DNA of 64,000 nt from assembly GCA_029204225.1 (NCBI GenBank), contig CM055112.1, forward strand, positions 25,247,922-25,311,921, in the 5' to 3' direction. A program made the position numbers and the translations under genes. Positions 21,024 through 32,694 of this stretch are shown here, piece by piece (the first letter of the stretch is position 1; every line of letters starts with the position of its first letter). Below the pieces are notes generated by a model. It was given only the letters and a program-made list of their open reading frames with translations. It had not been told where the DNA came from and did not search any database. The stretch comes from Diphasiastrum complanatum (lineage: Eukaryota; Streptophyta; Lycopodiopsida; Lycopodiales; Lycopodiaceae).

Positions 21024-21429
21024 ATATCATGATCCTCTTCTCATCACTTTTAGTAGCAATTCTTGTTTTCGACTCTGTAGATTGTTTACATGCCAATTGA
21101 GATTGCAATTGGATTTTTTCTTTGTGTACGTAGATATTAACAGGAATGCCATAGATTGGATTGGTGGAACCCCAAATATTTGGTCTAGGAAGCTAGCTAT
21201 ATTTATAATTGTGGGTGGAGGTTTTTGAGAGCATGATGGGTGAAGTAGAGGGCATAGATGTGATTGAAGAAATCGCAACCATGTCTCCAAACAAATCTGT
21301 GGTAGAGATCTTGGGAGTTGAGGAAGAGGAAGATGCAATGTGGAGACAACATATTGGCCACCTATGTAATAATTAAAAAATTTGGGCACCCTGTAATAGG
21401 GTTTCTGCAACGTGGGCCTTCTTTGCTCT

Positions 21430-23350
21430 AAATGAATCCGGGGCTAAAGTAGATGCCACCAAGCTGCAAGTTATGCGTTGTAGCATTTTGTCACCTAGCT
21501 AAACGAGAGCAAGGTAGTGCACAAAACACCACACGAGCTAGGAAGGGAATTTTAACATACAACCCATCTCATGGGATTACCTCCATGAAGAAACATGTCG
21601 CCAATGAGCATAGCCAAATTTTTGATAGGTACAAAATAGAGTCGAAAGAATTAGATTTAATAGGGAAAGAGAGTCGGGGTGCTTCCAAGAAAATAAAGGC
21701 AACTATCCCATTTGCTATTATAGAGTCTTTTGGCAGCCATAACCCTTACAAAAAAGATGATCCAACCTAGCAATGATTTCTTGAAGACCTGGTACTCTAT
21801 ATTTCCAAGAGCTATAGGCCACTTTCTAGTGTTGAAAACCCATGGCTTCATAGATTGGTGATGAGACAATGTGGTAGAGTGACATTTCCTTCTCAAAGAC
21901 AACTTGTTGATGATGTCATTCCTTCCATAGTGTCGAAGATAGTGGAGTGATACGTCTCCCCTCCCTTGCTAGTTGTATGACTGCATCGGCTTCCTTTGAT
22001 TTGTGGATGTCTTGATCTGGCTTTGATACTTTTTCTCTTGTCATCAATTTCGTAGATGAGTTTTGGTTTCTTGCCATATCACAGTTGGGTTGTTTGAAGC
22101 TCTTGACATAGCTGGAGCTATTATGGCTAGGCAAGTGAAGGAGCTCTTAGCTTCATTCAATCTCATTGACAAAATTGTGGTATTCGTGAAAGATGAAGGC
22201 ACCAATCTAGGAGCACTCACTATTGCCCTCACCTCTGTGGTATCTTGTGTGCCTTTGCAACTTGAACATCACTATGAAGGCACATGTTTTGGTCATGCCA
22301 TGTCAAAGGCATGCCAACATGCGACAAATGACACAAAATTATGTGTGGGCATGAGGGAGGTGAGTGTGAAGGATGCACAAGCTGCCCTTCAAAAGACAAT
22401 TACTTGGACCAAAAAATCACACAAGGGCAGACAAGAATGGGCAAAGGCATGCATAGATGCAGGATTGCGGCCTCAAAAACTTAAAACACCGATAAAAACA
22501 CAGTTTGCATCGAAGGTAGTCATGTTTTAAGAAACATTAGAGTATCATGATGCAATCAACCTTTTGCTATGGGTGACAAAGCTTGGCATTGCAATCTCGT
22601 GTCCCAAGCCTAAGCCCACAAACATAGGTGGTAGCCGAGGCAGTTACTGAAACCTTGAATCCAATTGTTCATCAATGTATCATGAATCAATCTAGGGGGT
22701 ATTGGTTGCTTTCTAGTGCTTTGGCTATGGCACTTTCCTTGTGCATGAAGATGCAACAAGATTAATCTGCTCAAAGGGCCAATATGAACCCCCCTTTGCA
22801 ACTAGGAGATTTTGATTTTGAATTGGATATTTTATGTGCCCGCATGCAAGGTGAAGTTTTTTCTATCCTACACCAATTCGTCTCATTTGCAGTTTTGATT
22901 ATGCCCGATAAAGCACACAACATGTTATCTATCATGTTGGATCCTCGATACAAGGGCTTGGCGTTTATATCTGACTATGTGGGTAGGGAAAGCGCAATTC
23001 AGGTGGTTGCTAATTATGACAACCATGTGGTGATTCCACTTTTGACCAGTGTTTTCAAATACTTGAATCCAGCTCAATACGAAAATCCTCCTCCAGAAAT
23101 TATGCCACTTGAAAATTCTTTATTTAGGTCAATTTTCTCAAACGAAGAGGCCACAACGAGGATCCTCAAGTCGAATTGTCTATGTTTCATCAACTTCTTG
23201 TAGAATTAGATGAGTGTAAGTGTTTTTTGGTCTGGTGGAAGGCTCACTAGGTTCACTTCCCTAACGTTGCTTTCCTTGCAAGGCAGAATTTGGAAATTGT
23301 GGGCTCACAAATTGAGACTGAGAGGATCTTCAGCATTGTTGGAATGTGGT
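21430..23350 (+). pseudogene. hAT-superfamily transposase, decayed
   Basis: Domains occur in order on the plus strand. First is a BED-type zinc finger: C-K-L-C near 21462 and a later H-x4-H in SMKKHVANEH (21580-21620). Next is ISKSYRPLSSVENPWLHRL (about 21795-21850), usual for hAT proteins. A central block 22063-22530 includes DKIVVFVKDEGTNLGAL and LEHHYEGTCFGHAMSKAC. Another at 22784-23203 includes HNMLSIMLDPRYKGLAF. The C-terminal dimerisation motif EIVGSQIETERIFSIVG lies at 23290-23346. Stops at 21768, 21946 and 23252 and frameshifts break it. Terminal inverted repeats were not identified. A cut-and-paste DNA transposon, now dead. Confidence 0.85.
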
Positions 23351-23532
23351 AAGAAATATAATATAGTGCCATTTATGCCAAGTTCAATCTATTTGAAATT
23401 CTGATATATATTTTAATTGCTTTTTCAGTAGGCTGTTTTTTCCTGGTTGGTTGTTTTTTCTCAGTTGTTGTTTTCTTTTAGTTGGTTGTGTTTTTAGTTG
23501 GCTGCTTTCTTTCAATTGGCTATTTTTGCAGG
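23347..23532 (+). other. Possible intron after the hAT dimerisation motif
   Basis: GTAAGAAATA begins near 23349 and TTTTTGCAG ends near 23531, with a pyrimidine-rich stretch between. That stretch repeats GGCTGTTTTTTC, GGTTGTTTTTTC and similar words at about 20-base spacing. The splice reading is inference. Confidence 0.4.
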
Positions 23533-24300
23533 TGCTTCACTTAAGCTCCCTAGAACAACTCCAATGAAGCCCACAATATCTAAATCATTACAAAGGTAAT
23601 ATCTTTTATTGTTGTTTGCCATAGATGACTTAAAAAAAATTGCTTTTTGCAAAGGAAGTGCATTATGAAGTGCACATTGTTGCTGCTACTGCTATCACCT
23701 TCTATGCTAATAGCTTCATGGAGCTTAGTAAGGTATTATGGTAGCTCTAAAACAATCCAATATGTCAATGTTGTATTGTGATTTGTAAAATTTTCACAAT
23801 TCAGCCCAAAAATATTGAAAATTATGAATGTTGTATTTGGTTTTCTAGATTTTTGCAATTCTAACAATTACATATGATTGATTATTTTTGCTTTGTGGCA
23901 GACGAGTCTTCTATTTCCATAGTTGATATGGTCAATTTGGATTGATGTATCATCATGTTATTGTGTCCCTATCAAAAGTCAAAACCAACTACATGATGCT
24001 TATGCTAACTAGAGAACCACTACAATGCCTCTAGAATTATAGTTCATAGACATGTCTTCTGCTTCACTTGTATATCCTCCATGCATTTTGACTTTGTTCA
24101 CTCTTTGAGCAAGCAGATGGCTTGGAACTTCAGAATCCTAAATTCGGAAGTGACTGACTTAGCTTGAGGTTTGCTTTTAGAAGATGTAGGAGAATGCTTA
24201 TATTTTTGATAGCATTAGCATGATACCATTTTGAGAGAACTTTCATGACTTGGATTATTTGTTTGTCTTTTGTAAAAACATAAATCTTTTGGGAGCGTAG
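23533..24300. other. Unassigned DNA downstream of the hAT remnant
   Basis: AT-rich, no gene recognised. It may contain the distal end of the hAT element. Confidence 0.4.
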
Positions 24301-24305
24301 GTGAT

Positions 24306-24544
24306 GGAAATAGGTTGGTGGGCCAACAAGAATAGAAACGATTAGGAAATGAAAGCACAGTGATAACTGTGTTTAACAAAATCGTGGATTATTTAGAGAA
24401 CGAAGTTTTACGAGCTGTTCTTTTGTGTTGAATCGGATTATCAGAATAGGAGTCTTAGACTGCCGTGAAAGAGAGATTGCAGAAACGATTAGGCATCTGT
24501 GATAGCCATGCAATCTTCTAATTCTGATAATTTGATATGAAGAG
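24306..24544 (-). repeat. Probable copia 3' LTR remnant
   Basis: Follows the end of a minus-strand copia pol. Shares a segment with 42660-42710 (CGATTAGGCATCTGTGATAG against CAATTAGGCATCTATGACA, then CCATGC), where a primer-binding site supports LTR identity. Confidence 0.5.
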
Positions 24545-27500
24545 AGAATGTAGAGTTTAGACGTCAGAGATAGGAATCTTGGCTTATAACGATCCTTCTT
24601 CTTGCGCGGTCTCTACTGATCTCCGTATCGAGACGGTAATGGACTGGGCCTAAATCAGTCATCTCAAACTCTGACAAAAGCAGAGATTTGGCTTCCTATA
24701 ATAACTGATTTGAATTGCTGATAATTAAGGAATCATCAACGTATAATGCTATTACAACATAGCTTGACCCTTTATGTTTGAGATACACATTAGAGTCTGC
24801 GGAGCAAGAAGTAAAATTATGCTGCAATAAGAGGTGATTGATTCTTTCATACCAGGACCTAGGAGCTTGTTTAAGACCATATAAAACCTTATGCAATTTA
24901 CATACCAGATGCTCTTTGCCTTGAAGGACATAACCTTTTGGTTGATAAACGAATATGTCTTCTTGTATATATCCGTGTAGGAATGTTGTCTAAACGTCCA
25001 TCTGGTGAATGTCCAGATCTTCTACAGTAGCTATAGCTAGCAAGGTGCGAATAGATTGATGCTTTACCACTGGACTGAAGGTGTCAGTATAATCTATTCC
25101 ATTGACTTGCTCAAATCCTTTAACCACTAAACGAGCTTTCCATTTGGATATTGATCCATCTGGCTTAAGTTTTAGCTTGAAGATCCATTTAGAGTCAATA
25201 GGTTTAATACCTACAGGAGGATTAACAAGACTCCAGGTCTTGTTCTTCATCAAGGAATGGTACTCAACATCCATGGAAGATTTCCATTCGTCTACATTGG
25301 GCATTGACAGTGCTTCTGCAATAGTGGCAGGTTCACTATGACTGATGAACGCCTGAGAGACAAAACGATCAGGTTGTTGTTGTTGTCTTGCAGACCTTCG
25401 AACTGTAGGCACTTGAGTGGATGTTTCTCCTGGGTATAAGACTGGGATAGCTTCATCTTGTGGTTGAACAGTCGTGGGTCTAGGCCCATCGATAATAAAT
25501 GGAGCTATTGGGAAAAACTCTTGCATTTAAACATTCGTAGGTCGATGCCTATCGATAGAGGATGGAGATACTATGACAGATTCTTGCATTGGCTGCTTCA
25601 ACTTGAAATTATTATGGAGCTTGTCTTCAAGGAAGACAACGTCTGACCTGTATCAATATCATAGATACGATATGCCTTGTGTGATGTTAAATCGCCGATA
25701 AAGATATACTTACAACTTATCGGGTCTAACTTCCTTCTCAGATCAGACGAAATTTGTGCATAGCAAAGACATCCGAATATATGTAAATGTTTTAGACTCG
25801 GTTTGTAGCCATAGTAGGCTTCAAAGGGTGTCTTAGAGTCGACTGCCTTTGTGCTGGAATAATTTTGCAAATAGCAGGCTGTAGAAATTGCTTCAGCCCA
25901 AAAATTCTGGGGTAATTGAGCATTGGCAGTCATGGATCGTGTAGCTTCTAGTAATGTTTGGCTCTTTGCTCAACTACGCCATTCTACTGTAGAGTGTAGC
26001 TGGCTGTGAACTAATGGTGTGCATCACATGATGATAAGTAGTCCGCCATTTCATTTGATATGTACTCTCCCCCTGAATCAGACCGTAGGGCCTTGATTCT
26101 CTAACCAGTCTGATTCTCAGCATATTGCTTGAATTCCTTGAAGCAATTGAATGCTTCTGACTTGTTCTTTATGAACATGACTCTGGTGAACCAGGAGAAG
26201 TCATCAATAAATGTAATAAAATATAGAGCTTTATCCAAATAGGGTACGCTCATAGGACCACATAAGTCATTGTGAATTAGTGAGAGAATGGACTTCGCTC
26301 TTTTGGCTTGTCCTCTTGGAAATTTTGTTCTAGGTTGTTTTCCTAGAAGACAATTTTCACAAACAGTCTGAGTAGTTGTAGAAACAACATTGATATTCAT
26401 ATCCTTGACCAATTTGTTATGATGCATGTACAAGATTGAACGCATATTTAAATGACCTAGTCTTTGATGCCAAACATGAGCATCAGAGTTACTCACAGAA
26501 AGTGCATAATCATGACTTAGAATATACAAATTTTCTTCTCTGTGTGCAGAGAGGACTTCATTAGAGTTCTCATCAAAAATTGTACATTGACTAGCAATAA
26601 ACAAAGCTCTATAGCCTTGATCAATGATTATGCTAATAGATATTTCTTTGTTAATTTGGGTACGTAAAGTACACCATTTAGCTGTCTAGTGATGTCGTCA
26701 GGGAACTGCAGTTGAATAGAACCTTATCCTTCACCCTTGTGTGAACTTGAGTTGCCAAAGAAAATGTACTTTGAATTTGTTGCTGCGAGAATAGAAAATA
26801 GGTTCTTACATGGTGTCATGTGTTGTGAAGCACCTGAATCAAGATACCATTGATAAGCATCTCTACTTGGTTGATCTTGTACCATCAGCACCTTGTCCTC
26901 TTCTTGTGGATTTCTAACAATGTCAGAGCCTCCCTCTTGGTGCTGCTGCATCTTCTTCCTCGCTTCATTGCGCTTGGGGATGCAACAATCCTTTATGTCG
27001 TGATTGGATCTTTTGCAATACATGTAAAAGAGTTTGGTCTTTGGTGATTGTTGACTGTGATGATGTTGTTGTTGTTGCATTGAGATTGGATGCTCTGCCT
27101 TCGTCTTCTTGTCCTTGAAGTTCTTCTGCTTCTTGGACTACTGCTGATTAGAGTACAATGCCATTGATTTGGTACTCGTTATGGATAAGCTTTTTCTCCT
27201 AATTTCTTCTTGCAACAGACTTGTTGTCAGCTTTTGGAGAGACAATGTAGGAGTATTGCTCAAAAGCAATACTAGATTGTCATAGGAGGATGGAAGATTG
27301 GTGAGAAGAGACATGGTGGAGTCCTCATCTGATATAGGAGAACCTATGGCAGCAAGCTGATTCAGCAACTGTTTGAATTCATTCAGATGGTCACTGACTG
27401 AGGTGCCTTTGCTCATCCTGAGTGTAAGGACCTTCTTCCTCAGAAAGAGGTGAGTCGATACATATGAAGTCTCGTAGATACTTGTAAGGATATCCCATGT

Positions 27501-27725
27501 TTCTTTGGAGGTGGTACTATTTGATACATCAGCATTCTGAGTGTCTTTCAGATTCAGATATATGCTAGTGCTTTGTCATCCTTTGCTTCCCATGCTAGAA
27601 GCAATTCAGGTTCTCTCGATTTGGCTATTGAACCATTCATGTATCCCCGTAGCTCACTTCCACATGTGGGAGTCATCTCCGTTGAACTTGTTGATCAAGC
27701 GGATCTCTGAGGTTGAACCTTCCAT
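24545..27725 (-). pseudogene. Copia gag-pol remnant lacking RNase H
   Basis: Reading leftward from an ATG at 27725-27723: gag (LINKFNGDDSHMWK, then SKGTSVSDHLNEFKQLLNQL at 27416), a knuckle that has lost its first cysteine (YMYCKRSNHDIKDC), protease (WYLDSGASQHM, about 26850), pre-integrase (VWHQRLGHLNMRS, about 26460, and CENCLLGKQ), integrase core (FIDDFSWFTRVMF), integrase C-terminus (25933-25598), and reverse transcriptase (KWIFKLKLKPDGSISKWKARL, ALYVDDSLII). A last piece, FEMTDLGPVHYRL, lies near 24640-24600. Stops and frameshifts occur in every domain, and RNase H and the 5' LTR are absent. Confidence 0.85.
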
Positions 27726-27737
27726 TGGTCGATTTCA

Positions 27738-28155
27738 ATGATTTTGCACACCAGCTATTCTCGAGGGAACTCAAATTCCAGTGGTGGCATATTAGAAGTT
27801 GGCCCAAAAGTTAAAAGCCACGACGAAATAGCACTCCAAACTACAACAATCATACACTGCTTCTTTCGAGGCCCTTACCAGCATATCGCCACCTTGGAAG
27901 AAATATTGAAGGTAGCTGCTCAATCAACACCTTCTGTCCATGCAGAGCATGCTCAGTTTCATGAATCCAGGGCTTACTTTGATGGATCAGATGGTGGCAA
28001 TGGGGCATGATTTCAATAGCCTCCAACAAATAATCAAAGCTCGCTGTTTCAAGGACCGTCTCAAGTGCCAATAGCTCCACCACCAACCAATCCTCAGAGC
28101 ACTGGTGGTACTTCCTCCCAACACCAATTCACTTCTATGGCTTCTACTTAGAATT
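27738..28155 (+). pseudogene. Unrecognised coding-like fragment between two copia remnants
   Basis: The plus strand has a non-retrotransposon frame to 28010. It includes HIATLEEILKVAAQSTPSVH and then FHESRAYFDGSDGG. After two stops it continues in the same frame with a Gln/Ser/Pro-rich stretch (PPTNNQSSLFQGPSQVPIAP) to about 28145. The composition resembles the tail of a plant regulatory protein, but I recognise no family. It sits where the 5' LTR of the copia remnant would be expected. Could be a captured exon or host gene debris. Confidence 0.35.
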
Positions 28156-28168
28156 TTCTTCAAAATCA

Positions 28169-28469
28169 TGCTACACAGTAACGCAGACAGAAAGCACTCT
28201 CCACACCAAGCTTACATAGCAACCGTATTTCTCAAAATGAAATTATACTATACAAATAATTCTTCACTCTAGGCAACCCATGCATGGCCCAGGTTGCCGT
28301 TGACAGGATGTGTGTCCCGTCTACTAGCCTTGTGGCGAAGCCAATTGATTCTTATCCACTGATAGGACCCACAATATAGTAACACAGTAGGTCTACTTTA
28401 ATTCTAACTCTCTCTCTTAAAGTAGAGTCTACTTTTTATATAGTCATATACATAGTTTTAAAGTCAACA
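28169..28469 (-). repeat. Copia 3' LTR, 301 bp
   Basis: On the minus strand it starts TGTTGACTTTAAAAC at 28469 and ends TGTGTAGCA at 28169. The pol stop codon TGA is inside the first bases of the LTR. A TATATAAAAAG box lies at about 28430-28442 (minus). A short inverted repeat built on AGTAG and CTACTTT lies at 28388-28433. Confidence 0.65.
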
Positions 28470-29545
28470 GACTTTAAGTACATAAAGCTTTGATCTAAAC
28501 TTATCAAACTTTTTTCTAATAAGTGGCTTAGTGAAAATGTCAGCTAGTTGTTCGTCCGTACTACAATGAACAACATGAATTTCACGACTCAACAGCCTCT
28601 CACATATAAAGTGATACTGAATCTCAATGTGTTTGGTTCTCACATGGAACACTGGATTCTTTGCTAGCTAAATGCCACTCTGACTATTGCTATGTATAGT
28701 CATGAGATTTTCCTGTTTCATGCCAACTTCATCCAAGATTTGCCTCAACCATATAGCTTCATGTTCTGACATTGTTTTATACTTTGCTTCTATTGTGGAT
28801 AGAGCAACCGTACTTTTCTTCTTACTAGACCCGGAAAAGCAATTGCCACAAAGCTAGAATACATACCCTATGGTGGATCTACGATCATCATAGTCACCTC
28901 CCCAATCCGCATCCACATAGCAACATAACTCAAGTAAACCCTCATGCTTCCTATACAACAAGCCATAATCAGAAGTGCCTTTGACATAATGCAAAATGCG
29001 CTTGGCTGCCTTCCAATGCATTTCTGTAGGTGCTGCCATAAACTGACTTACAATACCAACAACATAGTATATATTTGGTCTAGTCGTGGTAAGGTAAATC
29101 AAGCTCCCTACTAACTACCTATACAGTGTGCATCAAATGGCTGTGATTTGTCAAGCTTAGAAAGCTTGATACCTGGCTCAATAGGAGTGTTCACTAGCTT
29201 GCAATTCTACAACCTAAACCTATGCAGCAATTCTCTGACATACTTCACCTGTGTTAGACCCACTTCATGTCCTTTTTGCCACACCTCCACTCCAAGGCAA
29301 TAATGCATTAGGCTGAGATCTGTCTTCTCGAATTGTTCAATGAGATCTTTCTTGATCATATCTACCATCTCTTGATTATTTCCCGTAATGATCAAGTCAT
29401 CAACATAAAGAGTAATCAAAGCAACCATACCATCAAAGCATAAGACATAAAGATTTGGATCAAAATGTGGTCTCACCATCCCCTTAGAATGAAAGTAAGC
29501 ATCAATCCTACCTGTTTTGTTGTATCGTACTTGTAGGTACAGTCT
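28464..29545 (-). pseudogene. Copia reverse transcriptase and RNase H fragment
   Basis: From right to left: IDAYFHSKGMVRPHFDPNLY (about 29520-29460), TLYVDDLIITGN (29430-29395), an F-E-K-T-D-L stretch, then RNase H with MIYLTTTRPNIYY (29102), ADWGGDYDDRRSTIGY, a middle part with TIEAKYKTMSEHEAIWL (about 28790-28740), VFHVRTKHIEI and ADIFTKPL (28560-28530). Several stops interrupt the frame. Gag, protease and integrase are missing. This is a different copia family from 24545-27725. Confidence 0.85.
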
Positions 29546-30464
29546 GGGTGCCCTTCGTTTGGAGGTTATAGCCTTTCGTTTGGGTCAAAACGGGCAAAGG
29601 ACCCAAAAATAGGGACTTTTCTAGTCTTTGAACTGTTTCTTCACGTTGAAGAAACTTCACTCTTCACTTGTGAAGGGACCCAACTCCAATTTCAATATGA
29701 AAATTTTTAATGAAGTTGAAGGCCAAAATGCATTTCACTTCTTCAGGGAACTCTTCAACAACCCTTCAGACTTCATCCAATGGTTGATTCTGATCCAATC
29801 GTGGATATCCCTTCTGGATAGCACGAACTGAGCCGTTGATCTTGTAGCTTCTCTATCCAACGAATCTGTAGCACTCTTGTGCACTAATGGAGAGTCTTGT
29901 AAGTGCTACCCACTCCGAAATGCTATGCTTTCACCCTGGTTCCACGCGCCAACAGTCCACGACCTCCCTGTCTATGGCTGCGCCTCCCCACACTCATTTT
30001 TGCTTGATCTAACTCGTCTATGGATCGATTTGAGCACGATATGAGGCCTGGACCAGGGTTGCCCTACTGATCCCAAGTAGAGATGGAGCTACTTGTCATG
30101 CGTAGGTTCGTTCCCATGAGAGCAATAGTATAGTTCAGATTTTAGCATGAATGGTAGATCCACATCTAACTCTAACATCCATTAATCCTACGACCCATTA
30201 ACACTACACATCCACAGTAAGATAGCTTACTCTTTCTGTCTCTCCCATTCTCTCTCATAAAAAGTATAATAACATACAATCCCAATAACAATCAAATCCA
30301 ACAATTAGCAAAATCCAAAAAAATCATGAGAGAGGGAGGAAAAGTGATAGAGAGCAAGGACATTCATCAATCCATTTCTGAAGAGAACCAATCTGCTTTA
30401 TTTGATGCTAGATTGACTAGATCTTGAATTCAGGTTAGGCAAGGAAAGAAACCCACTATGATTT
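29546..30464 (+). repeat. Probable gypsy 5' LTR region
   Basis: This gene-free stretch ends directly before a tRNA-Asp-type primer site at 30465, so its right part should be the 5' LTR of the plus-strand gypsy element. No matching 3' LTR was found, so the left boundary is unknown. Near its left end it has CCTTCGTTTGG and CTTTCGTTTGG words, and CTTCAC/GTGAAG words around 29640-29670. Confidence 0.45.
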
Positions 30465-30477
30465 TGGCGCCGTTGCC
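30465..30477 (+). promoter_or_regulatory. Gypsy primer-binding site, tRNA-Asp type
   Basis: TGGCGCCGTTGCC matches the primer site used by plant Athila/Tat-type gypsy elements. Confidence 0.8.
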
Positions 30478-31645
30478 TGGGAGCTATGCCAATTTTTCAG
30501 TTTGCAGCATGTTTGTTGGATGGTTAGCTTGCATTAGGCATCTTGTTGTGGCATAAATAGTGTTAGATCTGCATTTAGGGTTAGTTTGGGATTGATTTTG
30601 CTTGATTTGAGTGGATTTGCTTGTTTGAAATATAATTTGATTGTTAAACAGGGAAAGTTATTCATATCACCAACCTTAAGATCCATTTGGATCTGAGATA
30701 TCAGAAAAAATAACAAAATCGGTCAAAAAGAGGCAAAAATCATCATCAGAGCTGATAACTTTTACCCTCTTTTAAGAAACCTTTGTCGAGTTGCAAACAC
30801 CTTCGGTTTTGATACTTCACTTTGAAGGGCGAAGATTAATTCCCGGCAGAAACATCAAAAAAATCGTCAAAAAACACCAAAAAATCACCAAAACTCTAAA
30901 AATACAAAAAAAGAACCTTCGCCCGATTCACTATGCATAGGTGTGATTCAGATCTATCTACTGCCAGGTCGGCGAAGAATCATACCAAAAATAAAAAGGT
31001 TTTTAGAGGATCAGTTGTCATATTGCCATATTTTTGCCAAAAAGTTACTTTTTTGCAAAATACCAATATTACTCTTGATCCTTCGCCAGAACCTTTGCCG
31101 AATTTCCAAAATATTCTATTTATAATAAAATACTATTTTTTGAGTTCGGCTAAGATTCTTCTTGTTTAGATCATAGAAAATCTTGATCTTTACCCTTGCC
31201 AAACTACAGAAACTGTATTTTCTTATGTCAGAAACCTTCGTTCGGTTTTCCATAGTTTTATATGTGTCAAATCTTTCAGCTGAGAGGTCGGCAAAGGTTA
31301 TTTCTCAAGAAATTGTCAGAAAAGTTGATCAGAGTATTTTTTTTCAAAAATAGCATTGTTGAACCTTCGCCTAGTGAACCTTTGCCAGTCCTATTTTTAG
31401 TTTCTGATTTTTCAGATCAAGTCTCTGTCAAAATTTGGATCAGATTTGATATATTCTGATTTAGATTCTGAGAAATTTTCCAATTTTTGAGAAGTATCGA
31501 TTGATTGAATTTCGAAATCTTTTTCGTGATATAGCAATCAAATTTTTGGAAAGAGGAATAGATCCAACAGATCTGATCGGAGATAGTTTTTTGATTGAAA
31601 AATCTAATTCCAATCTCATTGTCTACTTGATCTAAGCTTATAAAG
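30478..31645 (+). other. Gypsy leader with recurrent CCTTCGCC motif
   Basis: Long untranslated leader between the primer site and gag. The word CCTTCGCC and close variants, or the reverse complement GGCGAAGG, recur about ten times, for example near 30800, 30914, 30966, 31080, 31226 and 31361. Apparent frames here are short and shift. Confidence 0.6.
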
Positions 31646-32694
31646 ATGGTTGCCCCTAGAGCTGCTCCTGGAGGTGCTTTACAGGATGTCAATCCAATCA
31701 TTGTTATGGATTATCAGATCTAGTTAGATTTCTTCATATCTATGCTAGATCCTGTGAAGTCTATGGTGAGATTTATCCCCAAGATAAACTTAAGCTGTTT
31801 CCTATGGCCTTAACAGGTGCAACACAAGATTGGTACTATAATCAAGATGAAACTGAGCGTACAGATTGGGAGGTTGTTAAACGAGCCCTCATCACACGGT
31901 TCAAACTGCAAAAGTTTATGGAAGGCCCTTTCCTACTTTTAAGTAGAATTAAAATGGGAAAGCGAGAAATGGTTCGAGATTACATCGAACGGGTGAAATG
32001 CCTCAGATCTGAGTGTGAACCTGAGCTGATTAACGAAAATGCCATGATTATGTGGTTTTTGTCAGGTCTACCTAAACGGATCATACATGAGCTGAAACAC
32101 CATAATGAGTATGCACTCTTGCAAAATGCTATGAACGATGCATCCACCACTATTGCATCAACGAATGTCAACGCTACGATAGAAATGATGCTCAATGAGT
32201 TCGAGAAACTTGGGAAGAACCAACAGAAAAGCAGCAAGGAACTTGAGAAGTTTGCGAAGACATTTCTTACCAAGGAAAATGTCTGGTGTTCTATTTGTAC
32301 AAGAAATCACACAGTGAATGAGTGTCCTCAATTGAAAAAATGAATGGAAATCAATGTTTGCCATTTGTGTAATTCGCTTGATCATGAGACTGCTTTTTGC
32401 AACTTCAATCCTCGGATAATTCGGCAATGGTATGCCCAAATGGGATATCGAGAACCACAGTATGGTGGAAATCTAATAGCTAGACCACGACAATCTGCTC
32501 TTGGATATCCGGAATGTTTAGCCTTACCTGCCCCACCAAAGCACTCTGCTCCTCTTGCCAATTTGTATATTTGTCAGAATTGTGAGAGTACGGTTCGTCA
32601 TTACTTTTGTAGTGATGGACTTACCAGAAGCGCCAAACGTCTACCGAGTTCTATTGGGACATCCATGGTTACGAGTTGCACAAGTAATTCATAA
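31646..32694 (+). pseudogene. Ty3/gypsy gag with two zinc knuckles
   Basis: An ATG at 31646 opens the N-terminus. After a frameshift near 31715 the gag domain continues with RFLHIYARSCEVYGEIYPQ and MALTGATQDWYYNQDETERT (31804 onward). The first knuckle-like motif is CSICTRNHTVNEC, with three instead of four residues before the histidine. A TGA at 32341 follows, and then the second, canonical knuckle CHLCNSLDHETAFC. The stop falls between the knuckles, so read-through would be needed for the full protein. The product would package element RNA; the element is dead. Confidence 0.75.

Larger units (their letters stand above)
13328..21045 (+). mobile_element. Ty1/copia tandem composite: three LTR pieces, two internal regions
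   Basis: Order: end of an internal region (13328-13374), LTR 1 (13375-13877), internal A with gag and part of protease (13879-15497), a short LTR piece (15498-15617), internal B with gag to RNase H (15619 to about 20330), LTR 3 (to 21010), then a new primer site and a stub of another internal region (to about 21045). LTR 1 and LTR 3 differ at roughly a dozen visible sites over some 490 bases. The arrangement suggests recombination between neighbouring copies, not a single insertion. Frames are interrupted, so the whole is inactive. Confidence 0.85.

Noticed and set aside
21027-21410. 127-codon minus-strand frame between the copia composite and the hAT remnant
   Set aside because: No motif is present and part of it lies in the copia stub; probably chance.
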